DNA of 64,000 nt, taken from assembly GCA_024372625.1 (NCBI GenBank), contig CP099605.1, positions 2,418,001 through 2,482,000 on the forward strand, written 5' to 3'. Positions 1-12,108 of the stretch are shown piece after piece. A model generated the notes under the pieces. It was not told the DNA's origin. It was given only the letters and a program-made list of their open reading frames with translations, and made no database searches. Source of the DNA: Comamonadaceae bacterium OTU4NAUVB1 (GTDB lineage Bacteria; Pseudomonadota; Gammaproteobacteria; Burkholderiales; Burkholderiaceae_C). Position 1 is the stretch's first letter; each line of letters opens with the position of its first letter. The position numbers and the translations under genes are program-made.

Positions 1-882
1 CTCCGGCGGACGCACACCGCCCTGCTGCAGGTTGATGTTCACGACTTCCACGCCAACCTTGTAGCGGTCCAGGATGGTCTGCATCAAGGCGCGCACGCGC
101 GGAGCGATCTGATCGCGTTCCTCGGCGAGGGCCGCGTCCATCCGCATCTTGCCCACCACCTCGCGCACGGCGGTCTCCGCGACCTGCACCACGGTGTCGG
201 CCGGCGCCTTGCTCTCGTAGAGGTAGGCCCGTGCATCGCTCAGACGGTACTGGACGGCGAACTTGATCTCGACGATGTTCTCGTCCTCGGTCAGCATCGC
301 CGATTCGCGAAGTCCGGTGGATCGAACGATGCTGTCACGACCGACGTCGGTCGAACGGATCTGCGTCACGACGACCAGTTCGTGTCGCTGGATCGGGTAC
401 GGAAGACGCCAGTTGAAACCGGCGCCCACGGTCGTCTTGTAGCGTCCGAACTGCGTGATGACCGCTTGCTGCCCTTCGTTGACGATGAAGAATCCGGTGC
501 CCAGCCAAATCAGCACGGCGATCAGCGCCACGATGCCGATGCCGTAGCCGGCGTTCTTCATGTCGGGTCTGAAGCCCCCGCCACCGGGACGCTGGTCGTT
601 GTTGTTGCCGCCCCCTTTGCGTCCGCCGCCGAACAGCCCACCGAGCTTGCGATTGAAATCGCGCCAGAGCTCGTCGAGGTCGGGAGGTCCCTGGTTCGGG
701 CCCTGTCCCCTGGGACGGTTGTTCTGCTGGTTGTTGTTGTGGCTCGAAGGCGGCAGGTCGTTGTCGGACGGAACGGCGTTCGGGCGCTCACCGCCGGACG
801 AAGGCTCGTCGCTTCTCCCCCAGCGTCCATCGTTCAGGTTGAACATGCCTTGCAGACGGCTCCATACTGGCTTTGCATTCAT
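1..882 (-). CDS. hflK: HflK, FtsH protease modulator subunit (partial)
   Basis: Larger subunit of the HflKC complex, an inner-membrane SPFH/band-7 protein that surrounds FtsH and modulates its degradation of membrane proteins. Only the first 294 codons lie in the window; the family runs to roughly 400 residues, so the C-terminus (and hflC, the usual next gene) lies beyond the left edge. Residues 1-108 are a Gly/Asn/Pro/Arg-rich low-complexity leader with a DELWRDFNRKLGGLFGG segment, followed by one membrane helix at about 113-133 and the SPFH domain opening with NEGQQAVITQFGRY. The ATG at 882 is preceded by GAGAGAAG. It is last in a hfq-hflX-hflK run, the conserved proteobacterial order. Confidence 0.95.
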   Translation of the reverse strand, partial: MNAKPVWSRLQGMFNLNDGRWGRSDEPSSGGERPNAVPSDNDLPPSSHNNNQQNNRPRGQGPNQGPPDLDELWRDFNRKLGGLFGGGRKGGGNNNDQRPGGGGFRPDMKNAGYGIGIVALIAVLIWLGTGFFIVNEGQQAVITQFGRYKTTVGAGFNWRLPYPIQRHELVVVTQIRSTDVGRDSIVRSTGLRESAMLTEDENIVEIKFAVQYRLSDARAYLYESKAPADTVVQVAETAVREVVGKMRMDAALAEERDQIAPRVRALMQTILDRYKVGVEVVNINLQQGGVRPPE

Positions 883-921
883 TCGATTCGCTTCTCTCGT
901 CGGTGAGGAGATTGTGCCCAA

Positions 922-2091
922 TCAGTCGGGCGCGTCGTGCAATGGGGCGTCCGGGTCTAAGGACATGTCCTCGACCACCGAGCCCGACCGACGGGCGAGT
1001 TCGGCGCGCAGGGCCGCCAGCCCCTCGCCGGACCGGGCGCTGACGAACAGGCGCGGCGTTCGCACGCCGTCGATCTCCATCTCGTCGCTCATGCAGGTCG
1101 GCCGCCGCCCCTCCTCCAGCGCATCGAGCTTGTTGAACACCAGCAGTTGGGGCACATCGCCGGCACCGATCTCGCCCAGTACACGCTGCACTTCGGCCAG
1201 CTGCTCGGGATGGTGGGGATTCGACGCGTCCACCACGTGCAGCAGCAGGTCCGCATCGACCGCTTCCTGCAGCGTGGCTTTGAAGGCATCGACCAGGCCG
1301 TGCGGAAGATCGCGGATGAAACCGACGGTATCGGAGATCGAGACCTGCCGGCGCGCATCTCCCAGGTAGAGTTGGCGCGTGGTCGTGTCGAGGGTCGCGA
1401 AGAGTTGGTCGGCCGCATAGGCGCGCGCCTTCACCATCGCATTGAAGATCGAAGACTTGCCTGCATTGGTGTAGCCGACCAGCGAGATGTTGAAGGTCTC
1501 TCGCCGCTCGCGCTGGCGCCGTTGCGTCCCGCGCTGCTTCTGTACCTTGGCCAGCCGTTCGCGCGTGCGCTTGATCGATTCGGAAATCATCCGTCGATCG
1601 AGCTCGATCTGCTTCTCGCCGGGACCCCCGCGTACGCCTGCCCCGCCGGTCTGACGCTCAAGGTGAGACCAGCGACGCACGAGACGCGTGCTCAGGTACT
1701 GCAGCCGCGCCAGTTCTACCTGCAGCTTTCCCTCGTGGGAGCGTGCACGCTGGGCAAAGATCTCGAGGATGAGGAAGGTGCGGTCGTAGACGGCGACATC
1801 GAGCGCGCGTTCGAGGTTGCGCTGCTGCGCCGGACTCAGGGACTGATCGAAGATCACCTCGCTCGCGCGATGCATTTCCGCGAGTTCGCGAATCTCGTCG
1901 GCCTTGCCGCTGCCCACGAAGAGTGCGGCGTCGGGGGCCTTGCGCCGGCACACGACGCGCTCGACGGGCGTCAAGCCTGCCGTTTGCGCCAAGAGACCGA
2001 GCTCTTCGAGTTCGTTGTCGAAATGAGGCAATCCGAAATCGACGCCGACGAGAATGACGGCGCCCTGTTGGCGGTTTATGACTTCAGACAA
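922..2091 (-). CDS. hflX: GTPase HflX, ribosome-rescue/splitting factor
   Basis: Ribosome-associated GTPase that splits stalled 70S ribosomes, notably under heat stress (family knowledge). The 389-residue protein has the N-terminal HflX domain (1-190) with the conserved GSGKADEI and FDQSLSPAQQRNLE segments, a basic coiled linker (LDRRMISESIKRTRERL), then the G domain: G1 GYTNAGKSS near 208-216, G3 DTVGF, G4 NKLD, G5 SARSGEG. The C-terminus is short and acidic. It lies 69 bp downstream of hfq and 39 bp upstream of hflK, consistent with one transcript. Confidence 0.96.
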   Translation of the reverse strand: MSEVINRQQGAVILVGVDFGLPHFDNELEELGLLAQTAGLTPVERVVCRRKAPDAALFVGSGKADEIRELAEMHRASEVIFDQSLSPAQQRNLERALDVAVYDRTFLILEIFAQRARSHEGKLQVELARLQYLSTRLVRRWSHLERQTGGAGVRGGPGEKQIELDRRMISESIKRTRERLAKVQKQRGTQRRQRERRETFNISLVGYTNAGKSSIFNAMVKARAYAADQLFATLDTTTRQLYLGDARRQVSISDTVGFIRDLPHGLVDAFKATLQEAVDADLLLHVVDASNPHHPEQLAEVQRVLGEIGAGDVPQLLVFNKLDALEEGRRPTCMSDEMEIDGVRTPRLFVSARSGEGLAALRAELARRSGSVVEDMSLDPDAPLHDAPD

Positions 2092-2160
2092 GCGGACTCG
2101 GGCATTTCAGAACAATGGGGCGATGCGATGGCCGGAAAGCCGTCACACCCTGAGAAACGC

Positions 2161-2406
2161 TCAAGCAGCGGCGTCTTCGCTCTCGGCAGCCGAGAAGTTG
2201 ACCGCGCGTCCAGGGACGATGGTCGAAATGGCATGCTTGTAGACCATCTGCGTCACGGTGTTGCGCAATAGCACGACGTATTGATCGAACGATTCGATCT
2301 GGCCCTGGAGCTTGATGCCATTCACCAGGTAAATGGAAACCGGCACGTGTTCCCGACGCAATGTGTTCAGGAACGGGTCTTGCAAAAGTTGCCCTTTGTT
2401 GCTCAC
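2161..2406 (-). CDS. hfq: RNA chaperone Hfq
   Basis: Hexameric Sm-like RNA chaperone pairing small RNAs with mRNAs. The 81-residue protein shows the canonical N-terminus ([20 protein letters not shown]), the Sm1 strand [21 protein letters not shown] and the Sm2 motif VYKHAIST, where the His belongs to the proximal-face YKHA signature. The C-terminal tail is very short, as in many betaproteobacteria, unlike the roughly 100-residue E. coli protein. The 219 bp between der and hfq hold a GCCTTT/AAAGGC hairpin near 2494-2515 but no clear terminator. Confidence 0.97.
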   Translation of the reverse strand: MSNKGQLLQDPFLNTLRREHVPVSIYLVNGIKLQGQIESFDQYVVLLRNTVTQMVYKHAISTIVPGRAVNFSAAESEDAAA

Positions 2407-2625
2407 GATATTCTCCGTGTTCCAGGAAGAGTTGTTGGAAGAACGACCTTAACACAGCGATTCTGCGCTGCAGCATTCGCGGTGGAAGGCCTTTTCAAAA
2501 TAAAGGCACTGCCAAAAGGCGCTCTGGACGGGCGTCCCGCAAGGGCTGCCAAACCTCGCGGTCGCATGCCGCAATGGGCAGGAGGCAATTGAACCACCGC
2601 GCTTGTCTATTGGACGTGACAGTCT

Positions 2626-3969
2626 TTAATCCTTCTCCTTGTCAGCATAAGGATTGTGCGAGGTCTTGAACTCGATCCGCATCGGCGTGCCCACCAGATC
2701 GAATTCCTTGCGGAACCTGCCCTCCAGAAACCGTTTGTAGGCATCGGTGACGTGCTCGAGCGAATTGCCGTGGATGACGATCACCGGCGGGTTCATCCCG
2801 CCCTGGTGCGCATAACGAAGCTTGGGTCGGAACATGCCCGCACGCTGGGGCGACTGGAACTGGACCGCTTCGAGCAGCAACCGCGTCAGCACCGGGGTCG
2901 ACATCTTGCGCGTGGCCGATTTGTGGGCCTGCGCGATCGCCTGCCACACCGGACCGAGCCCCTGGCGCCGGATCGCCGAGATGAAATGCAGCGCCGCGAA
3001 CTTCAGAAACGGCAAGCGCGTCTCGATCTGGCGGTGCAGCTGCTCTCGCTGGTAGCTGTCGACTGCGTCCCACTTGTTGATCGCGATGACGACGGCCCGT
3101 CCCGACTCCAGGATGTAGCCCGCGATGTGGGCGTCCTGGTCGGTCACGCCCTGGGTGGCGTCGAGCAGCAGCAGCACGACATTGGCCGATTCGATGGCCT
3201 GCAGGGTCTTGACCACCGAGAACTTCTCGATCGCCTCGAAGACTTTGCCCTTGCGGCGCAGTCCGGCGGTGTCGATGAGTTCGAAACGCTGGCCGTTGCG
3301 CTCGAACGGCACCGTGATCGCGTCACGCGTGGTGCCCGGCATGTCGAAGGCGACCAGCCGCTCCTCGCCGAGCCAGGTGTTGATCAGGGTCGACTTGCCC
3401 ACGTTGGGGCGGCCAGCCACGGCGAGCTTGATGGGCTTGGCTTCGCCGTCGTCCTCGTCCTCTTCCGGCTCGGGCAGGGCGAGCGGCTCCAGCGCCAGAT
3501 CGACGAGATCGCGGATCCCTTGGCCATGGGCCGCGGAGATCCCGTGCACGTCGCCCAGGCCCAGTTCGTAGAAATCGACCAGTCGCGTGCCGTCCTGCAT
3601 CCCCTCGGCCTTGTTGGCCACCAGCACGCAGGGCTTGCCCAGTCGACGGAGTTCGTTGGCGATGTCGTGGTCCTGCGCGGAGATGCCTTCGCGTGCGTCG
3701 ACGACGAACACGACCACGTCGGCTTCCGCGACGGCTTGACGCGTCTGCTTGGCCATCTCCTTGAAGATGCCGCTGCCCGCGTCGGGCTCGAAGCCGCCGG
3801 TGTCGATCACGATGAACTCGCGTCGTCCCTGACGGCCATTGCCGTAATGACGGTCGCGTGTCAGCCCCGCGAAATCGGCGACGATGGCGTCACGGCTTTG
3901 CGTGAGGCGGTTGAACAGGGTCGATTTGCCGACGTTGGGACGCCCGACCAGGGCGATGACGGGCTTCAT
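2626..3969 (-). CDS. der: Ribosome biogenesis GTPase Der (EngA)
   Basis: Essential tandem-GTPase needed for 50S subunit maturation. Two complete G domains are visible in 447 residues: the first with [14 protein letters not shown] (about 9-22), DTGGF and NKAEG, the second with [14 protein letters not shown] starting near 185, DTAGLRRKG and NKWD. An acidic linker ([12 protein letters not shown]) separates them. A C-terminal KH-like domain follows, containing [10 protein letters not shown]. Length matches the family. It sits 21 bp downstream of bamB; the bamB-der neighbourhood is conserved across beta- and gammaproteobacteria. Confidence 0.97.
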   Translation of the reverse strand: MKPVIALVGRPNVGKSTLFNRLTQSRDAIVADFAGLTRDRHYGNGRQGRREFIVIDTGGFEPDAGSGIFKEMAKQTRQAVAEADVVVFVVDAREGISAQDHDIANELRRLGKPCVLVANKAEGMQDGTRLVDFYELGLGDVHGISAAHGQGIRDLVDLALEPLALPEPEEDEDDGEAKPIKLAVAGRPNVGKSTLINTWLGEERLVAFDMPGTTRDAITVPFERNGQRFELIDTAGLRRKGKVFEAIEKFSVVKTLQAIESANVVLLLLDATQGVTDQDAHIAGYILESGRAVVIAINKWDAVDSYQREQLHRQIETRLPFLKFAALHFISAIRRQGLGPVWQAIAQAHKSATRKMSTPVLTRLLLEAVQFQSPQRAGMFRPKLRYAHQGGMNPPVIVIHGNSLEHVTDAYKRFLEGRFRKEFDLVGTPMRIEFKTSHNPYADKEKD

Positions 3970-3990
3970 GGCCGGACCTTCACGAGATGT

Positions 3991-5139
3991 TCATTCGGGA
4001 CGATAGCCGAACACGCCGCCATTGCGGGTGACGACGACGACCGTGTTGCCTGAGAGCACCGGCGCGGCCACGATGGGCGAGCCGTCCGGCGTCAGGCGGT
4101 TGAGCGTCGAGCCGTCCTCGCGCGAGACGAAGTGCACGAGACCCTTGCCGTCGCCGATGACCAGGGAGCGACCGACCGCGAGCGGCGCGGTCAATTCACG
4201 GTACTTGAGGCGCTCGGAGGACCAGGCGCGCTCGCCGTCGGACCGGCGCCAGGCGACGACATCGCCGTTGGACTCCGTGCCGTAGACGAAATTCTCGTCG
4301 CCGCTCAGGCCCTCCGCGCCCGAAGCCGGCTTGCTCCACAGCAACACGCCACGCGCCGTGTCGACGCAGCCGACGTTCACGTAGTACGCCCGTGCGCAGA
4401 CCGTGTCGCCGGTGCGGGCGACCGAACCGGTCAGGTCGACGAGGCGCTCGACGTCGTTGGTGCCGCGCGGTGCGGCGATGGGAGATTCCCAGCGCGAAGC
4501 GCCGTTGGCCGGACTCAGGCCGGCGAGTCTGCCGCCGATGCCGGCCACCAGCGTGTCGCCCACGGCCAGGAACACGCCCGGCTTGCGCAACACCAGATTC
4601 TCAGCGGTGCGGGGCTGGGCCCACAGGCGCCGGCCGCTTTCGCCATCCCAGGCGCTGATCGTGCGATCGGCCGTCTGAACGAAGACGCGTCGGCCGGCCA
4701 CGAGCGGCGCGGTGTATCCACGCGCGGTGAGCTTCTGCTTCCAGAGCACCTTGCCCTCGCGCAAGGCAACGAGTTCGTTGGCCTCGGTGACCACGGCGGC
4801 CATCGAGCCATCGCTGCCGACGCCGGCACTCAGCGGCGCGCCGATGCTCGCGCGCCAGTTCTCTTGGCCGGAGCGGGAGTCGATGGACACCACGACGCCG
4901 TTGGCGCCGGCCACGGTCACGGTGTCGCCGCTGACGTTCGTCTGCAGGGGATAGGTGACGGCGGGAATGCGCAGGCTCCAGGCCTGGCGCACGCCGAGGG
5001 ATGCCGGATTGGCCTGCAGTTCCGCCGGCTTGGGCTTGCCGGTGCTGGAACAGGCGGCCAGCGCGGCCAGCACGACCGCGGACATGGCCAGGCGCAAGGC
5101 GGGCGTCGTGGGCGAGGCGTAACGGAGGATCTTCAGCAT
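3991..5139 (-). CDS. bamB: Outer-membrane assembly lipoprotein BamB
   Basis: BamB, the beta-propeller lipoprotein of the BAM complex that helps BamA insert outer-membrane proteins. The 382-residue precursor has a signal peptide with lipobox ALAAC (lipidated Cys30) and repeated PQQ-like/WD blades such as VVSIDSRSGQENWR, ISAWDGESGRRLWAQ and VVAWRRSDGERAW. The reading frame is open further upstream, but the ATG at 5139 is chosen because it gives the signal peptide and lies 8 bp after the upstream stop codon. Partner bamD is also in this window (15.6 kb). Confidence 0.94.
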   Translation of the reverse strand: MLKILRYASPTTPALRLAMSAVVLAALAACSSTGKPKPAELQANPASLGVRQAWSLRIPAVTYPLQTNVSGDTVTVAGANGVVVSIDSRSGQENWRASIGAPLSAGVGSDGSMAAVVTEANELVALREGKVLWKQKLTARGYTAPLVAGRRVFVQTADRTISAWDGESGRRLWAQPRTAENLVLRKPGVFLAVGDTLVAGIGGRLAGLSPANGASRWESPIAAPRGTNDVERLVDLTGSVARTGDTVCARAYYVNVGCVDTARGVLLWSKPASGAEGLSGDENFVYGTESNGDVVAWRRSDGERAWSSERLKYRELTAPLAVGRSLVIGDGKGLVHFVSREDGSTLNRLTPDGSPIVAAPVLSGNTVVVVTRNGGVFGYRPE

Positions 5140-5147
5140 GATTCGAT

Positions 5148-5852
5148 TCACTGGGTGACCGCGGCGCCGGTGCCCGTGGCACCGGGGCTCGCCGACGCGG
5201 ACGCCAGGGTCTTCGGGTCGACTCCGACCGCATTGAGCTTGATCTCGACCAGCCGCCGGTACTCGACACGCCGGTCGAAACCGGACCAGGCGTTCTGGTA
5301 CTGCGTTCTTGCTTCGTCTCGCTTGCCCTGCGCCATGTAGATGTCGCCCTTGCGATCGGCCACCAACGCCTCGAATTCCTTGGGCACCGGCATGGCGAGC
5401 TGTTTGAGCGCATCGTCGTACGACTTGGCATCGAGCAGTTCGGCGGCCAGACGGAGCCTGGCGATGGCCTGGTAGCCCGGATCGATGGCGTTCTGGGCCA
5501 CCCACTCGAGCGCGGCGCGGGAGGCCTCGGGCTTGTTCTTCTCGCGCAACGTCTTGGCCGCCAGCAGGCCGGCCTGCTGGGCATAGGAAGTGCGCGCGAA
5601 CCTTTCCTTCATGTCACCGAGGACGCGTTCCACGCGCTCGGCATCGCCGGCCTGCGTGCTGCGTTCGACTTCGTCGTAGAGCGCCGAGGCCTGCGCGGCC
5701 TTGCTGCGCTGGTAGTACTGCCAGCCGTTCCAGGCCATGAAGGCGCCGGCCGCGAGCAGGACGATCCAGGTGATCAGCGTGCCGTAGGTATTCCAGAAAT
5801 GCTTGAGCTGGTCGAGCTGTTCCTGTTCTTCGAGGTCGAGATGGGTGGCCAT
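5148..5852 (-). CDS. yfgM: YfgM-like membrane tetratricopeptide protein
   Basis: Inner-membrane protein of the YfgM family (ancillary SecYEG translocon subunit in E. coli, linked there to the periplasmic chaperone PpiD). The 234-residue protein has a short acidic cytoplasmic start (HLDLEEQEQLDQLKHFW), one membrane anchor near 22-42 and a periplasmic domain of TPR-like helices. The C-terminus is Ala/Ser/Gly-rich. It sits between hisS (6 bp) and bamB (8 bp), the usual gene order, so it is almost certainly co-transcribed with both. Confidence 0.9.
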   Translation of the reverse strand: MATHLDLEEQEQLDQLKHFWNTYGTLITWIVLLAAGAFMAWNGWQYYQRSKAAQASALYDEVERSTQAGDAERVERVLGDMKERFARTSYAQQAGLLAAKTLREKNKPEASRAALEWVAQNAIDPGYQAIARLRLAAELLDAKSYDDALKQLAMPVPKEFEALVADRKGDIYMAQGKRDEARTQYQNAWSGFDRRVEYRRLVEIKLNAVGVDPKTLASASASPGATGTGAAVTQ

Positions 5853-5858
5853 GCGATG

Positions 5859-7172
5859 TCAGGAGTTGGGAGCCGGGGATTGTAGGGTGGCGGCCCAGGC
5901 GGGGACATCGGCCAGCGGCCGGGCGATCTGGGCGGCGGCGCCACCGCCGCGCAAGGCCTTGACGATGACCTCGCCGCGTGCAAGTTCGTCGGCGCCGAAC
6001 ACGAGCGCATGGGCGGCGCCACTGGCATCGGCCTTCTTGAACTGCGACTTGAAGCTGCCCAGGCCGTCGACCGTGGCCGCGTGCATCTGCACGCGCACGC
6101 CGGCCTCGCGCAATTGGCCCAAGGTGCGCAACACCACCGGCATCGCCGCGGCATCGGGCACGACCGCATAGGCATCGGGCACCACCTGGGGTGCCACGGC
6201 GCCTTGCTCCTTCAGGAGTTCGAGCACGCGCTCGACGCCCATCGCCCAGCCGACCGCCGGCGCGCGCTTGCCGCCGATCTGCGAGATCAGATCGTCGTAG
6301 CGGCCGCCGGCGCAGACCGTGCCCTGGGCGCCGAGACGGTCGGTGACGAATTCGAACACCGTCAGGTTGTAGTAGTCGAGGCCGCGCACGAGGCGCGGAT
6401 TGATCGTGAAGGCGATGTCGTTGGCGCGCAGGATGGCTTGCAGGCCCTCGAAATGCGCGAGCGAATCGGTGCCCAGGAAATCGATCAGCCGGGGCGCCGA
6501 CTCGACCACGTCCTTCATGGCCGGATTCTTGGTGTCCAGGATGCGCAGCGGATTGCCGTGCAGGCGACGTCTGGCGTCCTCGTCGAGCCGCTCGGCATGC
6601 CGCTCGAAGTGCGCGATGAGCTGCGCGCGATGCTGCGCGCGTTCGGCCGGCTGACCCAGGCTGTTGAGTTCGAGCCGCACGTCGGTCAGGCCGATCGCCT
6701 TCCACAGCGCGTTCGCCAGCAGGATGAGTTCGGCATCCACGTCGGGGCCCGCGAAGCCCAGTGCCTCGGCACCGATCTGATGGAACTGGCGGTAACGGCC
6801 GCGCTGCGGCTTCTCGCGCCGGAACATCGGGCCGGTGTACCAGAGGCGTTTGGGGCCGTCGTAGAGCAGGTTGTGCTCGATCGCCGCGCGCACCAGACCG
6901 GCGGTGTTCTCGGGCCGCATGGCGAGGTGCTCGGCCTGGCCGTGCTTGTCGGAGCGGTCCTCGAAGGCATACATCTCCTTCTCGACGATGTCGGTCACCT
7001 CGCCGATGCCGCGCACGAACAGCGCGGTGTGCTCCAGGATCGGCGTGCGGACGTTGCGGTAGGCATGACGGCCCATGAGGTCGCGCACGATGGCCTCGAG
7101 CCATTCCCAGCGCGCCGATTCGGGCGGAAGGATGTCGTTCATGCCTTTGACGGCGGAAAGCTTGTCGGTCAT
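5859..7172 (-). CDS. hisS: Histidyl-tRNA synthetase
   Basis: Class II aminoacyl-tRNA synthetase charging tRNA-His. The start at 7172 ([20 protein letters not shown]) gives 437 residues and the canonical N-terminus; the open frame upstream only runs through the decamer repeat and is not coding. Motif 2 ([17 protein letters not shown]), the histidine A motif ([15 protein letters not shown]) and motif 3 ([13 protein letters not shown] ... [14 protein letters not shown]) are all present, followed by the C-terminal anticodon-binding domain. It follows ispG after a 145 bp gap holding five tandem decamers. Confidence 0.97.
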   Translation of the reverse strand: MTDKLSAVKGMNDILPPESARWEWLEAIVRDLMGRHAYRNVRTPILEHTALFVRGIGEVTDIVEKEMYAFEDRSDKHGQAEHLAMRPENTAGLVRAAIEHNLLYDGPKRLWYTGPMFRREKPQRGRYRQFHQIGAEALGFAGPDVDAELILLANALWKAIGLTDVRLELNSLGQPAERAQHRAQLIAHFERHAERLDEDARRRLHGNPLRILDTKNPAMKDVVESAPRLIDFLGTDSLAHFEGLQAILRANDIAFTINPRLVRGLDYYNLTVFEFVTDRLGAQGTVCAGGRYDDLISQIGGKRAPAVGWAMGVERVLELLKEQGAVAPQVVPDAYAVVPDAAAMPVVLRTLGQLREAGVRVQMHAATVDGLGSFKSQFKKADASGAAHALVFGADELARGEVIVKALRGGGAAAQIARPLADVPAWAATLQSPAPNS

Positions 7173-7210
7173 TCGGAAAAAGATGAAATTGCTCGAAATT
7201 CGTTCCGCCG

Positions 7211-7270
7211 GGCGCCGGGAAACGCCGGGAAACGCCGGGAAACGCCGGGAAACGCCGGGAAACGCCGGGA
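7211..7270. repeat. Tandem decamer repeat between ispG and hisS
   Basis: Five perfect head-to-tail copies of AACGCCGGGA occupy 7221-7270, preceded by a degenerate copy (GGCGCCGGGA, 8 of 10) at 7211-7220. The 10-bp period is close to one helical turn. The array lies in the hisS 5' region, 39-98 bp upstream of the hisS ATG on the minus strand, where it reads TCCCGGCGTT. It has the form of a slippage-prone simple repeat. Any role is unknown. Confidence 0.95.
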
Positions 7271-7317
7271 CGCGTCGCCCCGGCGCAGCCGGTGGCGACA
7301 CCCGACGGCGCATGGCG

Positions 7318-8591
<1,274 letters not shown>

Positions 8592-8595
<4 letters not shown>

Positions 8596-9536
8596 GGCTT
8601 GATCTCGAAACGGGCCACGCCACCGGAACCGGTCTGCGGTCCGAGGTCGAAGGGCTGTCCGCGCACCGACACGTCGACGCTGGCCGCGCGACCGATCACG
8701 ACCGACATCGGCAAGCGGCCCGACAAGCCCACGGTCTCGTCGGCCTGCAGGCTGCGGCGCAGCAGTTGGCGCCCGCCCGCCTCGGTCACGGTGACCCAGG
8801 ACGGAGCGCGGGCCACGATCACCAGCACGTCGCTCGAAGCGGGTGCGGCCGGCGTGCCGGCGGACGTGGATGCGGCGGTTGCCGGCACGGGCGAAGCGGC
8901 GGAGGCCGGCGTGGCCGATGACGTCGACGGCGCCACGAGGCCCGGAACCACGGGTTCGGTGACCATGCCGGGCTGTGCGGGTGCCGACGAAGCGTCACCC
9001 GCCGCACCGCTTGCGGCCTCGGCGCCCGATGTGGACACGGCCCCGCCCGGCAGGGCCGCGCTCAGGCGCCCGAACGCACCCGGCGGCAGCAACCACAGGA
9101 GCAACGCGCCGATGAGCAGCAACGCCACCACGACGAGCAGCGTTCGCGACGGCCGACCGCCCGGCGCGACGCCGCGCGTGCGCGGTGCGCCCGACCGAAA
9201 GCTGCTGCTGATGGTCTGATCGGCATCGGCGAGTCCGGGCTTGAGCGCGCCCGGCAGCTTCGCCAGTACCGGCGCCGGATCGACGCGCAGCGCCCGGCAG
9301 ACGCTGGCTGCCAGAGCGCGTGCGAACACCGGATCGGGCAACGCGCCGATGTCGTCGTCCTCCAATGCCTGCAGCTTCCGCGTCGGCACCTTGAGGGCCG
9401 CGGCCACGACGTCGATCGGCAGGTTGTGTGCCTCGCGCGCCTCGCGCAGCAGGGTGCCGGCGCTCCGGTCGGCGTGGCCGACCGGCGTGTTTGGCGCGAC
9501 CGGCGCAGGGCCGGCATCGCTCGCCCGTTCAATCAT
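8592..9536 (-). CDS. rodZ: RodZ-like cytoskeletal/HTH membrane protein
   Basis: RodZ-family bitopic protein linking MreB to the cell-wall machinery. The start at 9536 (MIERASDAG) gives 314 residues: an N-terminal HTH_25 domain at about 25-90 ([28 protein letters not shown]), a short basic stretch, a membrane helix near 131-150, an Ala/Ser/Pro/Thr-rich linker and a C-terminal DUF4115 domain ([18 protein letters not shown] ... [11 protein letters not shown]). It overlaps pilF by 8 bp and ispG by 4 bp. The pilF-rodZ-ispG arrangement is conserved in proteobacteria. Confidence 0.93.
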
Positions 9537-10380
9537 CGAAACTCCCGCGTTCGAGGGCCATCGCTTCCCGGGATTCGGGGAAGCGACGCCGCAATTGCAT
9601 TCCGAGTTGCGCCTGGGCTTCCCGATTCTGGAGCGCACGCTCGATCCTGATGCCCAGCCACAGCGTCTCGGCGTTGGCCGAAGGCCCGTTGTTGACGCGC
9701 CGGATGTAGAACTGGGCGCGCTGGGGGTCGCCCCGCTCCCGCATCAGCAGGGCGAGGTTGAAACCGACGACCGGATTGCCGGGATCGAGCTCGTGGGCCT
9801 GCAGCAGGCTGCGCTCGGCACCGGCGCGATCGCCGGCCTTGACCTGGCACAGGCCCTGGGTCATCAGCGTCTTGGCCTTGTCGGCATAGCCGGGAACCGC
9901 CAGCGCGAGGGCGAACTGCGCGCTCGCATCGCCGTGGCGGCCCTGCTGGCACAGCAGCCAGCCGTAGTTGTGCAGCGTGTTCGGCTCGCGCGGATTCAGT
10001 GCGATGGCGCGACGGAAGCTGTCCTCGGCCAGGGCGGCCTCGTCCAGGCGCATGTAGATCAGTCCACGCAGGTTGTAGGCGTCGGCGAATTTCGGATCGA
10101 TGACGAGCGACTGCTTGGCCTCCTCGAGCGCCACCGCGGTCTGTCCGGCCTGGAAGTAGCCCACGGCCAGTTCGAGGCGCAGCCGCGCGCGGCGGCGCTC
10201 GCTGGGCTCGTCGGACGCGCTGACGATGTTCGCGCCACCGCTGTTCACGTCGTTCGGCAGCACCCGGGACGTCCGGGTGGACGTGCAGCCCGCGACCAGG
10301 GCGATGGCGCCCGCGATCGCGAGCAGGCGTGCCACGCGGCGCACCGAGGGCGACAGGCTCGAACGCACGAGGCGACGCAT
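9529..10380 (-). CDS. pilW: Type IV pilus biogenesis lipoprotein PilF/PilW
   Basis: TPR lipoprotein acting as pilotin for the type IV pilus secretin PilQ. From the ATG at 10380 it is 283 residues with a signal peptide and lipobox LVAGC (Cys32), then consecutive TPR units, for example LAVGYFQAGQTAVALEEAKQ, AYNLRGLIYMRLDEAALAED and TLHNYGWLLCQQGRHGDA. The frame stays open 33 codons upstream, but 10380 gives the signal peptide and starts 4 bp after the rlmN stop. No other pilus genes are in the window; this position after rlmN is standard. Confidence 0.93.
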   Translation of the reverse strand: MRRLVRSSLSPSVRRVARLLAIAGAIALVAGCTSTRTSRVLPNDVNSGGANIVSASDEPSERRRARLRLELAVGYFQAGQTAVALEEAKQSLVIDPKFADAYNLRGLIYMRLDEAALAEDSFRRAIALNPREPNTLHNYGWLLCQQGRHGDASAQFALALAVPGYADKAKTLMTQGLCQVKAGDRAGAERSLLQAHELDPGNPVVGFNLALLMRERGDPQRAQFYIRRVNNGPSANAETLWLGIRIERALQNREAQAQLGMQLRRRFPESREAMALERGSFDD

Positions 10381-10384
10381 CGCT

Positions 10385-11539
<1,155 letters not shown>

Positions 11540-11562
11540 GGCGTCGGGCCGGGCAACCGGGC

Positions 11563-11988
11563 TCAGCGTGCGTAGACGCTCAGGCCGGCGAAGAAGAAGG
11601 CGATCTCGTTGGCAGCGGTCTCGGCGGCGTCGGAGCCGTGCACGGCGTTGGCGTCGATGCTGTCGGCGAAGTCGGCGCGGATGGTGCCGGCGTCGGCCTT
11701 CTTCGGGTCGGTGGCGCCCATCAGGTCGCGGTTCTTGGCGATGGCGCCCTCGCCCTCGAGCACCTGCACGAACACGGGGCCGGAGATCATGAACTCGACC
11801 AGATCCTTGAAGAAGGGACGGGCCTTGTGCACGCCGTAGAACTGCTCGGCCTCGGCACGGGAGAGCTGGACCAGCTTGGCGGCGGCGATCTTCAGGCCGG
11901 CGGCTTCGAAACGGGCGACGATCTGGCCGATGGCGTTCTTGGCGACGGCGTCGGGCTTGATGATGGAGAGGGTGCGTTCGATGGCCAT
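11563..11988 (-). CDS. ndk: Nucleoside diphosphate kinase
   Basis: Balances NTP pools by phosphotransfer through a phosphohistidine. At 141 residues it is full length: [15 protein letters not shown] at the N-terminus, the active-site His117 in DANAVHGSD, and AFFF near the C-terminus. It is the first gene of the ndk-rlmN-pilF-rodZ-ispG-hisS run. The 120 bp to rluB contain a possible minus-strand -10 element TAAAAT (12068-12073) without a convincing -35, so a promoter here is plausible but weakly supported. Confidence 0.97.
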   Translation of the reverse strand: MAIERTLSIIKPDAVAKNAIGQIVARFEAAGLKIAAAKLVQLSRAEAEQFYGVHKARPFFKDLVEFMISGPVFVQVLEGEGAIAKNRDLMGATDPKKADAGTIRADFADSIDANAVHGSDAAETAANEIAFFFAGLSVYAR

Positions 11989-12108
11989 GGAAATGCTTTC
12001 TGAGCTGTTGATTTTCGAGGGATCCCGCCGTGCGGCCCGCGGGGCGGGCGTTGTGGCAAAGCCCGTGATTTTAGACCGGCGCGGTCATCCCGACCCGCGC
12101 CCGGGGGT

